Assembly (NCBI GenBank): GCA_018340375.1
Contig: JAFFJZ010000001.1
Span: forward strand, 57,094,001-57,158,000
Length of the DNA stretch: 64,000 nt
From: Gonatopus flavifemur
Lineage: Eukaryota > Arthropoda > Insecta > Hymenoptera > Dryinidae
Direction of reading: 5' to 3'
Shown: piece by piece, positions 13,463 through 27,895 of the stretch
Layout: each line of letters opens with the position of its first letter
How positions within the stretch are numbered: the first letter of the stretch is position 1
The notes under the pieces: model-generated
The model's input: the letters and a program-made list of their open reading frames with translations, nothing else
Told to the model about the DNA's origin: nothing
Databases searched by the model: none
Made by a program: the position numbers and the translations under genes

Positions 13463-15309
13463 GCAGGATGTGGACAATTTCGAGAATGCTGGCGATTAAT
13501 TTTGTTTGCTGATGATTTTTGTTTATAAAAAATGTAAATCCAAAAGTTGCAGTTCATTCAGCAAGTACCACCATTAATATTCTTCTTCAATGTGCTATAA
13601 AATGATTCATTAATTCATATTGAGAAGTTAATAATTTTCTTTGCATATTTCATCATATTCTCAAGAATTCTTTGAATTGATTTCATCAGATTTTCATAAA
13701 AAATATAATTGATATAATTCTGTGTTTACAAATAGTTTAAATTAATCGTTGAATAGTAATTTACGTCTTGAGAAGAACTCTCTGGGAACTTGATAGAACG
13801 TGATTCTCTCCAGAATTAATTAATCATTTCCTTTCATTAATATTGCTACAGTTGATACATTCAATCATGCTTGTTTTACCAATACTATATCTATGCTTGG
13901 AAAAAATGCATAACAGAGGGGAATATTATAATTTATGAAAAAAGCTTTCAAATGAAATATATATAATGCTGACTAGAGAGTGATGATTGTGTGTAATTAA
14001 ATGTAAATGCAATTAAGTTCATCTTAATAAAATCAGAAAGTAAAACAAATTTCCACAATCCAGCCGATAAATAAATGCACAACTACAATACATATGTCCC
14101 TTAATTGACAATCCATTATTGAAACCACCACGGAATACTTGAAATATCTAATGCAAAATCGAATTGGCAACCACAACTCTTTCAATTACTTGTAAAATAA
14201 ATGAAATTTATTGACTTGGCGATGTTCCCCTTTGACCAACGCGATATGTCACTCGAGAAAACCGTCATCCCGACCCTGTCAATATATCCGACCAAATAAA
14301 TCCAATTTGCATAAACTGATGCACTTGTATGCATTGCGGGAAACAATATTGTCATCAGCTAGGGACGAATTCACGTGTATTGTCACTCCATCGAACAATT
14401 CCTACGGATATCAAGGAGAAAGAAGCTGTGGACTTACCGAAGATTTATCTGTCTGGCATCCTCGCAACGCACCGTATTTCGGGGGAAAAATGTCGTAGTC
14501 TAAGCCGGTCTTTGTCTTTTTCTTAACGTCAAATATGTTTCTCAAGAATTTTCCAATGATGTTGATTCACTTTCACCATCTAATTTCAGTTACGATGACA
14601 CACAAGACCCACAAAATAATATTGGACACATTCAATGTCGACGGCAACTTGTTCAGACAATCACCACTGGCCAGTACCAGTTTTTGTTATTTTTTTTCCT
14701 GTTTCACACTCCCTACCAATTCAAGGTAACGTACACGCGGGACGAAGGTTCTTTTTTTGAATTTTCGAACGAAAAGGGATTTTAAGTTTGGCTAATGATA
14801 TGAGAATAAAAACGTACTGTTGATCGATTATAATTTGATTCGAGAAATCAATGTTTGGAGAAGAATATTCGAAATTGAAGAACCAAAGAAAAAGATTCTA
14901 AATGGGACAATTCACTGTCTCTGAAAGATGAAAATTGAACATGCTACTGGAATCTATCCTCTCTCAGCAGGTACGCCGCTCGAGCAACAGCATCCGACTG
15001 CTGCTACTATATAGAATGTTTGCATGGGGATAGACAGAACTCTCCAGCCCGGTTGATTTTGTATCGCTCGAAAGAGGCAGCACCGGCAATGCAAGGTTCT
15101 ATTCCGATGCGTTGGTAGAAAATTATGGTAAGGTAGAAAGGGTTAAGAACAATCGATTCATTTTCAGCTCGTTCATTGGCGGCAATGTTTGGAGTTTGCC
15201 AATCGAACAGCTGCTTTACGTCCAACTTTCTTGCCGAAGGTTTCTCAATTATAGGGTGCGGTAGCTCCTTGATGTACAGAATGCTCAACCTAAACGGCGC
15301 AAAAGAATC
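13463..15309. other. Noncoding stretch with two orphan frames
   Basis: No gene is recognised. Two frames stand out only by length: 14211-14498 (+, about 95 residues) and 15007-15414 (-, about 135 residues, running into the neighbouring repeat). Neither shows a domain, and the second overlaps a MITE-like sequence, so both may be chance frames or element remnants. Confidence 0.4.
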
Positions 15310-15662
15310 CCCAGATAACATACAAGTATCATCAATGAATTCTGAAAAAAGGACTCTTCCTGAACTCTTGGAGAATTCAAAGTATTCTTGAAGAGTTTCA
15401 ACAAAAATCCGCAAATATCAAATCCTTTTTGGAACTCTGTAAGAATTCAAGGAGATTCTTTTTTCAGAATTCATCAATGATTCTTGTGCATTATCTGAAT
15501 TACTACCCATACAGCACAATGAAAATCCTCGCGAATAGCTTCCGTGATGACAGTAAACATGATTTCATATCGCAGCTTTATAAAAGACTATTCAGACATT
15601 CAACATGTATACATTTTAAATTCATTTTTACTGTCATAACGGTAACCGTTCTGCTATCTGGG
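15310..15662. mobile_element. CCCAGATAGCA-type MITE, copy 1
   Basis: Left end CCCAGATAACATACAAG and right end CCGTTCTGCTATCTGGG form imperfect terminal inverted repeats. The interior is rich in GAATTC and in words such as CTTGAAGAGTT and TTGGAGAATTC. It shares its ends with copies at 16775 and 17253. Confidence 0.5.
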
Positions 15663-16774
15663 TAATGAATAGTCAAAAACTAGTTCTCCTTGAATTCTTT
15701 TCAATCTCTGAAAATTTGACAATTGAAATTCTACAGTTCTAAGGCCTTATCTTACCAAGCCGACATGATTAGTTCTGAATAAGTAAGAACTAAGAATTCT
15801 AGACACAATCCAGTGATGCCAAAAGAATCGATTTTTTTAATACAAAATATATCAAGTTTTCATTGACATTTTATACAAATCTATAAAAAAGAATCGATTC
15901 TATTCAAGAATCGGCATCACCAACATAAACTTGGTTTAAATTTTGAATGAAATCAGTGGGGTTTGCTAAAAAAAGTTGAAAAATTCAGTATTAATCTTGT
16001 ATCGCCGAAGCGATGAGTTTCGTCATTTCATTCTTTCAAGATGAAGAGATAACAAAATCATCCAATTGGAAAATCAGTTGATTTTTAGCTTTTTTTGAAG
16101 ACCAAAATTCGTAAACGATTTACAAATTTGATGCATAAATCAAAAATAATACATCCTGACCGATGAAACGTTTTTTAAATTTAATGTCAAGTTAAAAATT
16201 CCGCAAAGTATATTAACTTTGAACTTCATCGAATTGCCCACTACAGGGGTGGATTTCTGATCCATATCCTTTTTCTGCAGAAATTTAGAAGAACGTGAGC
16301 GAAGACCTTGGATTCATAATTTTCAATTATTTTGGTTACTGTATCAGTAAGTACTCTTCTTTCCAAAACAATCTACGTGATTAACATTGATTAAACTTAA
16401 TGATTTGATTAATTCATTCAGAAGTTATTTAGTAGATCCCCCAACTCATCAAAACTAGGGAATGCAGATTGAATTTCACTACATGTACAGTAGTTGACTA
16501 TTATGATGAGTTCAAGAATACTCACAGAAAAATGTCACTTCTCAGTTCAATAGCGATTCGAAACATCATCGACCATCTAGTTTCACAGAATTACTCAATT
16601 CCAAGTAATATTCACCCTTGGAAATATGTTTTGATCAATGAATTATTCGAAGATTTTCTTTAACGCATCAAATAAGAGCAGACGGAGCTTCGGTGAGTTT
16701 GCGAACACCTACAGAAATACCGGTTCCTCGGTCAATTTGAAAAAATTTTATCTGATTAGGTTTACAATGTTCTA

Positions 16775-16955
16775 CCCGGATAGCAAAAGTTCTTGAAGCC
16801 AGATCTCATGAAATTTTTTGTGGAACTACCACATTGATCTTGGAAATTTTAGAAGAATTCTCAAAGAATTCTATCCCACAGATATTTCCGAGATTTATTC
16901 GGTAGTTTCAAAAGAATTCAATTAAGTTTAGTAATACGAACTTTTGCTATCTGGG
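16775..16955. mobile_element. CCCAGATAGCA-type MITE, copy 2
   Basis: A clear 181-base element with inverted ends CCCGGATAGCAAAAGTTC and GAACTTTTGCTATCTGGG. The interior repeats AGAATTC words, as in copy 1. Noncoding. Confidence 0.7.
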
Positions 16956-17252
16956 ATTATTCATTTCCAAAGCATACAAATCGAGAGTACATAATCCTCA
17001 TTTCTAATTTTTCATGAATTCATTTCATAACAGAACATAAGGAGAACAAGTGGAGTACTTGAAAAATCCAATAAGAATTGTATTTTCAAAGAGCAGCCCT
17101 ATTCCACCGATATTCCGAGCTCTTTCTTCCCTACAGATTATGAAATATTGAAAAAAATTCATAAAAAATTCTTTAGAATTTATTAAGAATTCATTTTGAA
17201 CTGTTATCTTGTATGAATTTACAAATTCCACAATTTTCCAAAAGAATTCTAA

Positions 17253-17339
17253 CCCAGATAGCACAAGATTTTTGAAGGAGTTTTCGGTGAATAGATTGTA
17301 TTCAGTGTCAGCTTTTTCAGAACGCTTGTGCTATCTAGG
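17253..17339. mobile_element. CCCAGATAGCA-type MITE, short copy 3
   Basis: An 87-base version with ends CCCAGATAGCACAAG and CTTGTGCTATCTAGG. It is the shortest clean member of the cluster and probably an internal-deletion derivative. Confidence 0.65.
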
Positions 17340-17578
17340 TAATTTTATGAAAAAATCTAGTGGGTGTTGCTCGATGATAGTAATAAACCATACAAAATTA
17401 TATGAACTTTACAAAAAGTTGTAAGATTCATTTGTACAAAATGAATTTCATGATTCAAATATAGGAATTAACAGATGGATGTTGCGATACACTGCTTTTA
17501 CGAAAATTTCATCTTTCATCGATGAATACTGGAATAAAATTCAACTCGTGCAAAACTTCAAGTACACACATCCTTTCA

Positions 17579-17837
17579 CACCTTCGGAGTACACACAGGT
17601 GCGAATCCGCACCACGCAAATTCACCGATTAATAACTCGGTTCCTGTTCGACCAATTTGACCTTACTTTTCATCAATTTGAAGGGAAAACTGTGCAGATT
17701 AACGTGGTATGGAAGAAAATTCACAAATATTTCATTTGATCAGTGAAAAAAACACGAGAATAAAGTCAATTTTCGACGAAAAACGAAAAGTCTTAAAATG
17801 GTTGGTGCAAATTTGCACCTGTGTGTACTTGAAGGGA
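17579..17837. mobile_element. MITE with GTACACACAGGTGC arms
   Basis: Arms at 17580-17615 and 17802-17836 pair as GAGTACACACAGGTGCGAAT against ATTTGCACCTGTGTGTACTT, with an intervening noncoding segment. It lies about 180 bases beyond the stop codon of RpS20, in the gene's 3' flank. Confidence 0.6.
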
Positions 17838-18016
17838 TAAACATTTCACTCATTTCTGCACTGTCTTTCAAAATTCCTGTAAATGATTAACCATCGATAC
17901 TTCTATATCAAAGAGGAAATTATTAAAGAGATTCATTTAAAAATTTCAAATTTGTATTATCATTTAAATTTTATACAAATTTTTTTTGGAGTGTTTGATA
18001 GTCGCAAATGCAGTAT

Positions 18017-19222
18017 TTAACTGTCATTGGCAATCGTCACCTCAACTTCTACTCCAGGTTCGATGGAGATACTCGTGATCTGTTTAACAATCTCTGAAGG
18101 TGAGAATAAATCAATGACCCTTTTGTGAATACGCATTTGGAAACGATCCCAAGTTTTTGATCCTTCTCCGCAAGGTGTTTTACGTGTGGTGATTCTTAAA
18201 ATTTTTGTAGGCATACGAACTGGACCTTTAACCTTCAACTTTTGTTTCTTTGCTCCACTGATCAACTCGGAACAGACTGTAACAAAAAAACAAATTTCAT
18301 TGTTATCAAAAGATGACAAGTAGATTTATTTATTTATTGGGAAGACTGAGTGTGGTGGTTCTTGTATATATGAGTTTTTAAATATTGTTATCAGGTATGG
18401 CAAGTGAAATGATTAGCACTCATTGTTTCAACTATTTCAGATTTGTTATTATGATTGTTCATATGGATACTGAAATTAGAGTTGACAAAAAGAACGGATA
18501 GTCTAAGGACCTGTGGAGCTGAAATTAGTACAAAAAGTTAAGAAATGGTGTTTTATGAGAAATTATACAGCCTTGTAGTTTATGCTTTGCAAATCTCATG
18601 TGTCAAAGTTCTAAATTTGACTCAATATGGTACTGTATTGATGGAAACAGTTAAATTTCCATGCAAAATCTAAGGTAATTACAAAATATGGTTTACATGT
18701 TTAAATTATGTTTCATCATTATTGAAGAATGTCAAACAGAAATTGTTGAATATGTTTGAAATATAGTAATAATTGGGAATAGACTATGATCATTTATGAA
18801 AAACAGTCTCGGTATATGCATACCTTTTTCCAATGAACGCACATTACGAGACGTCAGTGTGATTCTAATACGATGGACCGCAGCTACTTCTTGTCCTGGT
18901 TTCTCAGGGTTTTCTGCCTTAGCACTTGCCTGTAAATGAAATTAATAATGATTTAGAACACCATAGTGTACAATGTGTGTATAATGAGAATACATATTTA
19001 TTTTTCAATTTTCAAAAGTTAAATATTTTGAAGAATTATTTTAACGTTCCTCAAATAATCCTAATGATCAAATAAGTGAATAATAGAAGTTTTTCGGAAT
19101 AGAAAACCTTCACGCGAGTGGGAGTTGATATCAAGAATGAATTTTAATGGTGTATACTTGAATATATATCATACCAAATGTATAATAAAAATGTCATATT
19201 ATTGTAAACAATCACATACCAT
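18017..19222 (-). CDS. RpS20: 40S ribosomal protein S20 (uS10)
   Basis: Structural protein of the small ribosomal subunit head, uS10 family. Three coding exons on the minus strand: the ATG alone (19220-19222), 18824-18929, and 18017-18276 with stop TAA. Both introns have GT-AG ends and the phases join cleanly. The joined product is 122 residues, close to the usual 119-120. It begins [13 protein letters not shown] and contains the family signatures [55 protein letters not shown] and a C-terminal [13 protein letters not shown]. Isolating the start codon in its own exon is typical of ribosomal protein genes, where the first intron sits at the start of the coding region. It is transcribed divergently from SmD3. 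A pyrimidine-rich start tract lies about 95 bases upstream of the ATG. Nothing indicates a pseudogene: introns are retained and the frame is intact. Confidence 0.97.
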
Positions 19223-19314
19223 TATGAAAAATTATTCCTGGTCGAGATGATCAATTTATTTGCTTCAAAAACTGATCAGCGCTGAACCAGGTGTGAAGCA
19301 AACGCATGTGATGC

Positions 19315-19325
19315 GAAAAAGAAGG
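19315..19325 (-). promoter_or_regulatory. Putative TOP tract / transcription start of RpS20
   Basis: On the minus strand the sequence reads AACCTTCTTTTTCGC, a polypyrimidine run beginning with C. Ribosomal protein mRNAs of animals typically start in such a 5' terminal oligopyrimidine tract, which links their translation to TOR signalling. The position about 95 bases upstream of the ATG suits a short leader. The transcription start is inferred, not observed. Confidence 0.5.
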
Positions 19326-19363
19326 TTATGATACGGTTAGTTTTTTATTTCCGGTTTGCTGGG

Positions 19364-19499
19364 TAAGGCCGGAGTCTCATGCGTCGACGCCGCGTCAACA
19401 CACTGGTTGAAAAAAGCAAAGCTGTGGCATCTCTCGCTTTAACTAATGTTGACGCGGCGTCAAAACGCTCACATGAGTTCCCACTGGTCTCCGGCCTTA
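19364..19499. mobile_element. MITE in RpS20-SmD3 intergenic region, element 1
   Basis: A 136-base inverted-repeat element with ends TAAGGCCGGAG and CTCCGGCCTTA. Inner arms pair GACGCCGCGTCAACA with TGTTGACGCGGCGTC. It is more GC-rich than the surrounding DNA. It begins about 40 bases upstream of the putative RpS20 start and abuts element 2. Confidence 0.65.
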
Positions 19500-19890
19500 G
19501 GGTGGCGTCACATGGATCTAAAAAAGGGCGGAAAGCGGAAGCCTTGGTTAAAGAGAGAGATGGATATTTGCCTCTCTCTTCAACCAAAGCGTCACATGGA
19601 GTTTGAGGGTGGGCTCCCATGCAGCAGGATTGTCCGGAACGAAACGCTCACAATTGGTGGATCCCTAGTATTGTTGCAGTTACATTCAAATGAGACAAGT
19701 ATTCTCGCAATTAGAACCGTTTCGTTCCGGACAATCCACTTGCATGGGAGCCCAATCTGAAAAAGGACGTAACGTGGAGCACAGAATTCTCGAATAAACT
19801 ATAATTAAAGCAAATAATCATCTCTCTCTTCAGCCGAGGGTTCCGGATCCGCTGTCCGCCCTTTTTCAGCTTCATGTAACACGGGCCTTA
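19497..19890. mobile_element. MITE element 2 with nested insertion
   Basis: Diverged inverted ends of about 40 bases: the left arm contains CTAAAAAAGGGCGGAAAGCGG, and the right arm contains CCGCTGTCCGCCCTTTTTCAG and ends GGGCCTTA. The interior includes CTCTCTCTTCAACC and its inverse. A third element (19611-19753) is inserted inside. All of this lies between the two divergent start codons. Confidence 0.55.
19611..19753. mobile_element. MITE element 3, nested
   Basis: A 143-base element with inverted ends GGGCTCCCATGCA and TGCATGGGAGCCC. The inner arms ATTGTCCGGAACGAAACG and CGTTTCGTTCCGGACAAT are perfect complements. The near-perfect arms indicate a younger insertion than the host element around it. 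Confidence 0.7.
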
Positions 19891-20165
19891 TATCTGTATG
19901 TGAACAAATCTAGGGAAATAATTTGACGCCCGATACTCGACGCTGCATGAAATTCCAGCTTTAAGCGTTAGATATATTTTCGTTCATAAGAAACTGACTT
20001 GAATGTAGCAAACCGCAAACGCCATGTATTTTGCATGTTTAAAGCCAAACAGGCACGAGACATTGCTGTGACAAACGTATCCAAAGTATTAAAATAAATA
20101 AACAAGTAATTTTAGTAGGCTTCAATTGACTAAACTTCCTAAACCTCACATTACAAGACTTTAAA

Positions 20166-21262
20166 ATGTCGATTGGAGTTCCAATTAAAGTGCTGCACGA
20201 AGCGGAAGGTCATATCATAACCTGTGAAACCAACACCGGTGAAGTTTATCGTGGAAAATTGATAGAAGCCGAGGATAATATGAATTGTCAAATGCAAAAT
20301 ATAACCGTGACTTACAGAGATGGAAGAGTCGCGCAATTAGAAAATGTTTACATTCGTGGCTCAAAAATTAGGTTTCTAATATTACCAGATATGTTAAAAA
20401 ATGCACCCATGTTCAAAAGACCTGGAGGAAAAGGTTCAGGAACAGCTGGGAGAGGAAAGTCTGCTATTTTACGAGCTCAAGGTATGCATGTACATAATCA
20501 GAAAGTCATCCTTCGTTCCATCAGAAGTTCTGAAAAATATAAACATTGAAATTAACTGCAACGATTTGTTTCAATTTCCACATGAATTTGATCAAATCTT
20601 GACATAAAAAGTTGAACATTATTGAAGAAATATTAAAGAATGAATTCAAATTATCATTGCCTCAGTATTAATTCCAAAACCTCCAGCTATGATATCCAAA
20701 AAAGTGACTATGTATTGAGAAATAACATAACAAACATTCTTACGCTATCTGTTTGGATTGCTACTCGTATTTCTATAATTTTCAAATTTGATGAGAAAAC
20801 AATATTATTAAAGACAAAGATACGTTCCGGTAGACTCCCATTATAAGTATTGCTATAAGTTATCCGTATCTTTTTCTCACATAAGATTAGGTACCACGTG
20901 AAACAAAGACACGTACCGTTTACAACGAAAGCCTACCATATATCCATTCAACTATTCAACATATAGTTTGTGATTTTGATTTTCCATTACTGAATGACCG
21001 AATAACTTGAATACTGGATTGCAGTAAATATTACAAGCATTTTAATACAATTTTAACATGATATATAAGATTGTAATTATCTCATGTTCTTTGGGTTTCA
21101 CAAAATAACTCTTCAATAGTTATTAACATCTATTTTGTTTGAAATATAGCTCGTGGACGTGGCAGAGGACAGAATCAAAGAGGAAGGGGGACTGGTTCTG
21201 CTCCATGGCTCAATCAACAAAATCAGCCAGGGGGTTCACAAACTGGTCGAGGAAGAGGATAA
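20166..21262 (+). CDS. SmD3: Small nuclear ribonucleoprotein Sm D3
   Basis: Core Sm protein of spliceosomal snRNPs; it forms part of the heptameric ring on the Sm site of U1, U2, U4 and U5 snRNA. Two exons: 20166-20481 and 21150-21262 (stop TAA at 21260). The 668-base intron has a GTATGC donor and ATATAG acceptor, and the split codon is rebuilt as Ala. The product is 142 residues. The Sm fold covers roughly residues 5-85: Sm1 includes [19 protein letters not shown] and NMNCQMQN, and Sm2 includes [17 protein letters not shown]. The C-terminal tail (about residues 86-142) is glycine- and arginine-rich with repeated RGRG, the type of tail that is symmetrically dimethylated and recognised by Tudor proteins such as SMN. 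Translation past the first exon would read a short nonsense tail, which supports the splice call. The gene is divergent from RpS20, with 943 bases between start codons, more than half of it repeats. Confidence 0.97.
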
Positions 21263-21419
21263 TTTCTAGATAATTAGAATATAATCAAACAAATTTGATG
21301 ATAATTCAAATCTCAAGGAATACTGATAACTTCATTCTTACACTTTTGTACTTTTATGGACTCATGAATTGTATAACTGAATGCCTTTAGTTTATTACAT
21401 ATATTATAATCACTCCAAA

Positions 21420-21425
21420 AATAAA
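21420..21425 (+). terminator. Polyadenylation signal of SmD3
   Basis: An AATAAA hexamer 158 bases after the SmD3 stop codon, followed by an AT-rich tract. It is the nearest canonical signal and would give a compact 3' UTR. Confidence 0.6.
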
Positions 21426-21942
21426 ACAGTAATATTTACAGTAATTGATTCGTGATGCTTTATTTCTATTATTGAAGTTGCAAATTGTGATAAAATTCAC
21501 GGAATACACCCTTTGCAATATGAAGTCATAACAGCAATGAATGTCCTATAAATATTCTCCGCATGCTGAAGGAATGCGATGTTACTAGGGATAATTGCAA
21601 TGTTAATCAATAATAATACACATCGCTTAAACTTAGTACCAAGAAATCGTTTTAAGGTGTGAGTACTCATATTATTGTTCGATTATTTCATAAAATTGGA
21701 TCTGATATCAACTTCTGTCAAAGTATATGATTAATAATTAATTCTTTTTATTCTAAAGGTCAATCCCATCGATTATTCAAAATTCAAGCCACCCTTGCAT
21801 CCAAAATGAACTAATTGAAATTCCATTAAATTTTGACTGTTTCGTTCATCAAATCAATTCAATATTCACCAGAGATTCAAATTCTGAATTCTAAATGGTG
21901 ATTGGTTAATTTTGAATGTAAACTCGTTTCAATCTTGAACTC

Positions 21943-22185
21943 ACCCTGCTGTAAAATCCTAATCAATGCAAATGAAACCTCATCGATCCTGTTTCAAATA
22001 CACATATCAAACCGCATGAACTTCTCGGTTCCATCTGCTTTGATAGGATTTCATAAGGGAAGTTGCTGGTGCTTGTCAAATCTCATAGATGTTGTTTCAA
22101 ATACACATATCAAACCTCATGGAAACTGGATCGGAACCCATAAAATCAACCTACGCGGTTTTATGGGAATTTTACAACAGAGCAG
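21943..22185. mobile_element. TACCCTGCTGTAAAAT MITE, copy A
   Basis: Ends ACCCTGCTGTAAAATCC and GGAATTTTACAACAGAGCA. The interior carries two near-identical blocks (GTTTCAAATACACATATCAA, then CCGCATGA or CCTCATGG). The same ends and internal block occur at 33402-33683. Confidence 0.65.
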
Positions 22186-23068
22186 TCAATAAAATTGGCT
22201 CTGATTGATTAATTGATGGATCTTGAATTCAAAAATGGCTCAAACTTTAAAACAAGTCGGTGCGATTATTTCTTAAATTGATAGAGTTTCTTAAAATGTT
22301 TTTGGTGATGGACGCTTTCTATATTCTCAAATGGTTAGTTAATTTACTTTGTTATACAATAAATTGATAGAATGGTGCAGATGTCGTATTTGATACATGA
22401 AATTTGAATCTTCTTATCGGTTTTTATACAGATACTTCAAGAGCTGCATCATTTTATTCGTTTCTACAGGGATATTTTACTATACCTTCTTTATTGAATT
22501 GAAAACTTTCAGTTTACAATTTTATAATTTATACATAATTATATATTATATATAACTTATATATAAACTATATTGACTTATATAGAAATTATATATAAAT
22601 TTTGAATTTTTTCTATTTGAGCCAGTATGGCTGTTATATTATACATAACACCCAAATAATACAGAGTTCTTCGATGAATTATCAAAGAGCTATAGATTTC
22701 AAATGAAGTTCTTGAAGAATTCTTTACGAACTCAATGCTATCTAAGCATATTTCTTAATATATAATTCTTCTTAATAAGCAAGGATCTTCCAAATTCTAA
22801 ACGAACACTCCCACACAGCACATCAGTTCACAAAGAGTTCATGATGAATTTATTTGTGATTACGAGAGTTCAAAATGAATGCATTAAGAACTCTTTCGGA
22901 AGTGTGGTGCTGTACGGACTTCCACCTTTCTTTTGATTTATGGTAGAAAAAAGATGATGCACAATAAATTTTATGAATCTTCCTTGTAAAACGTAGACTT
23001 GACAAATAACTTATAATTCAACAAGAATCATATTTCATTATTCTTGTTGAAATTTAAGTTTGAACGTA

Positions 23069-23077
23069 GCCATGTTG
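23069..23077 (+). promoter_or_regulatory. GCCATGTTG, Pho/YY1-like site upstream of Sfmbt
   Basis: GCCATGTTG carries the GCCAT core bound by the Pleiohomeotic/YY1 zinc-finger proteins and sits about 70-110 bases upstream of the proposed Sfmbt start codons. Sfmbt protein is known to act in a complex with Pho (PhoRC). A short core like this occurs by chance often, so the assignment is weak. Confidence 0.25.
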
Positions 23078-23141
23078 ATTCAACGGAACACACCTCCGGT
23101 TATAGAGTACTGTTGGAAAAGAGCGCAAGAGGGCGAAACGA

Positions 23142-23187
23142 ATGATCTGCCGCTTCAATGTTTTGCCCTATTGTTCCGTGATGTCGC
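23142..23187 (+). CDS. Sfmbt: Proposed start exon of Sfmbt
   Basis: The first confident Sfmbt exon needs one base from an upstream exon. An ATG at 23181 followed by TCG C and a GT at 23188 supplies that phase and would give M-S-L-Y-T-S-I-P. An in-frame ATG at 23142 would extend it by 13 codons; a stop further upstream (TAG at 23103) closes the frame. The donor (CGC then GTAAAA) is only moderate. Translation might instead start at one of the clustered Met codons inside the next exon. Confidence 0.35.
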
Positions 23188-23833
23188 GTAAAATGATGCA
23201 TTTAAAGTAGTAATTTCTCAATGAAAATGTACTGTCGATATTATCGATGATGAAGTGTTGTGAATTATTAAAAATGGGACAATTATTTTGTAAGAGACAC
23301 ACAGTGCGGTAATATCGGCTGAAAATTTGGAAGAATTAAAAAGGAACCCTTTGTCATGGATATGCAGGCTCCTAATGGTTCGTGCTTGTTTTTCTCTTCC
23401 ATTCCATATCTCTATGTAAATAAACATATCTTATTCTTTGAGATCGCCAAGAGTAATTGGTTTTTTTCTTTACACACCGTTACGTATTCCAAGACCATTT
23501 GTTGCATGAAATACAATCATTTTATTTGAGCTCAGGTTAATTACTTGAGTGTTTTCGAACGTGAGCGTCGTTTTAAAATATTTGCCGTTCAAAGTACTTA
23601 ATTTTTCAATCATTAGTATTCGACATGAACAAAATGTGTAATTACTATTATATGCATATATATACTTCTACTTTATAGTTTTCCTGTGATAGACTAGTTC
23701 CATCTCAAATTAGGTAATTCATTTATGAGCTGACAATAATTCATTTTGAAATACCAATTATGCTTTTTCTTTCTACAAAATTTCTGAAGTTGTATATTTC
23801 ATTATATAAATTTCATTATCAATTTGTATTTAG

Positions 23834-27895
<4,062 letters not shown>

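Larger units (their letters stand above)
21263..23141. other. Intergenic region between SmD3 and Sfmbt
   Basis: Contains the SmD3 3' UTR, one clear MITE (21943-22185), an AT-only palindromic stretch around 22530-22600, and fragments at 22657-22750 and 22810-22920 whose ends and GAATTC/GAGTTC-rich interiors resemble the CCCAGATAGCA family. The last 100 bases become more CG-rich and probably include the Sfmbt start region. No further gene is seen. Confidence 0.5.

Noticed and set aside
14211..14498. 95-residue plus-strand frame in a less AT-rich patch
   Set aside because: No domain, an overlapping second open frame of similar quality, and no splice or start context.
15007..15414. 135-residue minus-strand frame, the longest outside known genes
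   Set aside because: No recognisable domain and no promoter or splice context, and its N-terminal third overlaps a MITE-like sequence; more likely a chance or element-derived frame.
23824..23833. TTG at 23824 as the Sfmbt start
   Set aside because: The sequence TTGTATTTAG is the tail of the intron; the exon begins after this AG, so the TTG is not in the mRNA.
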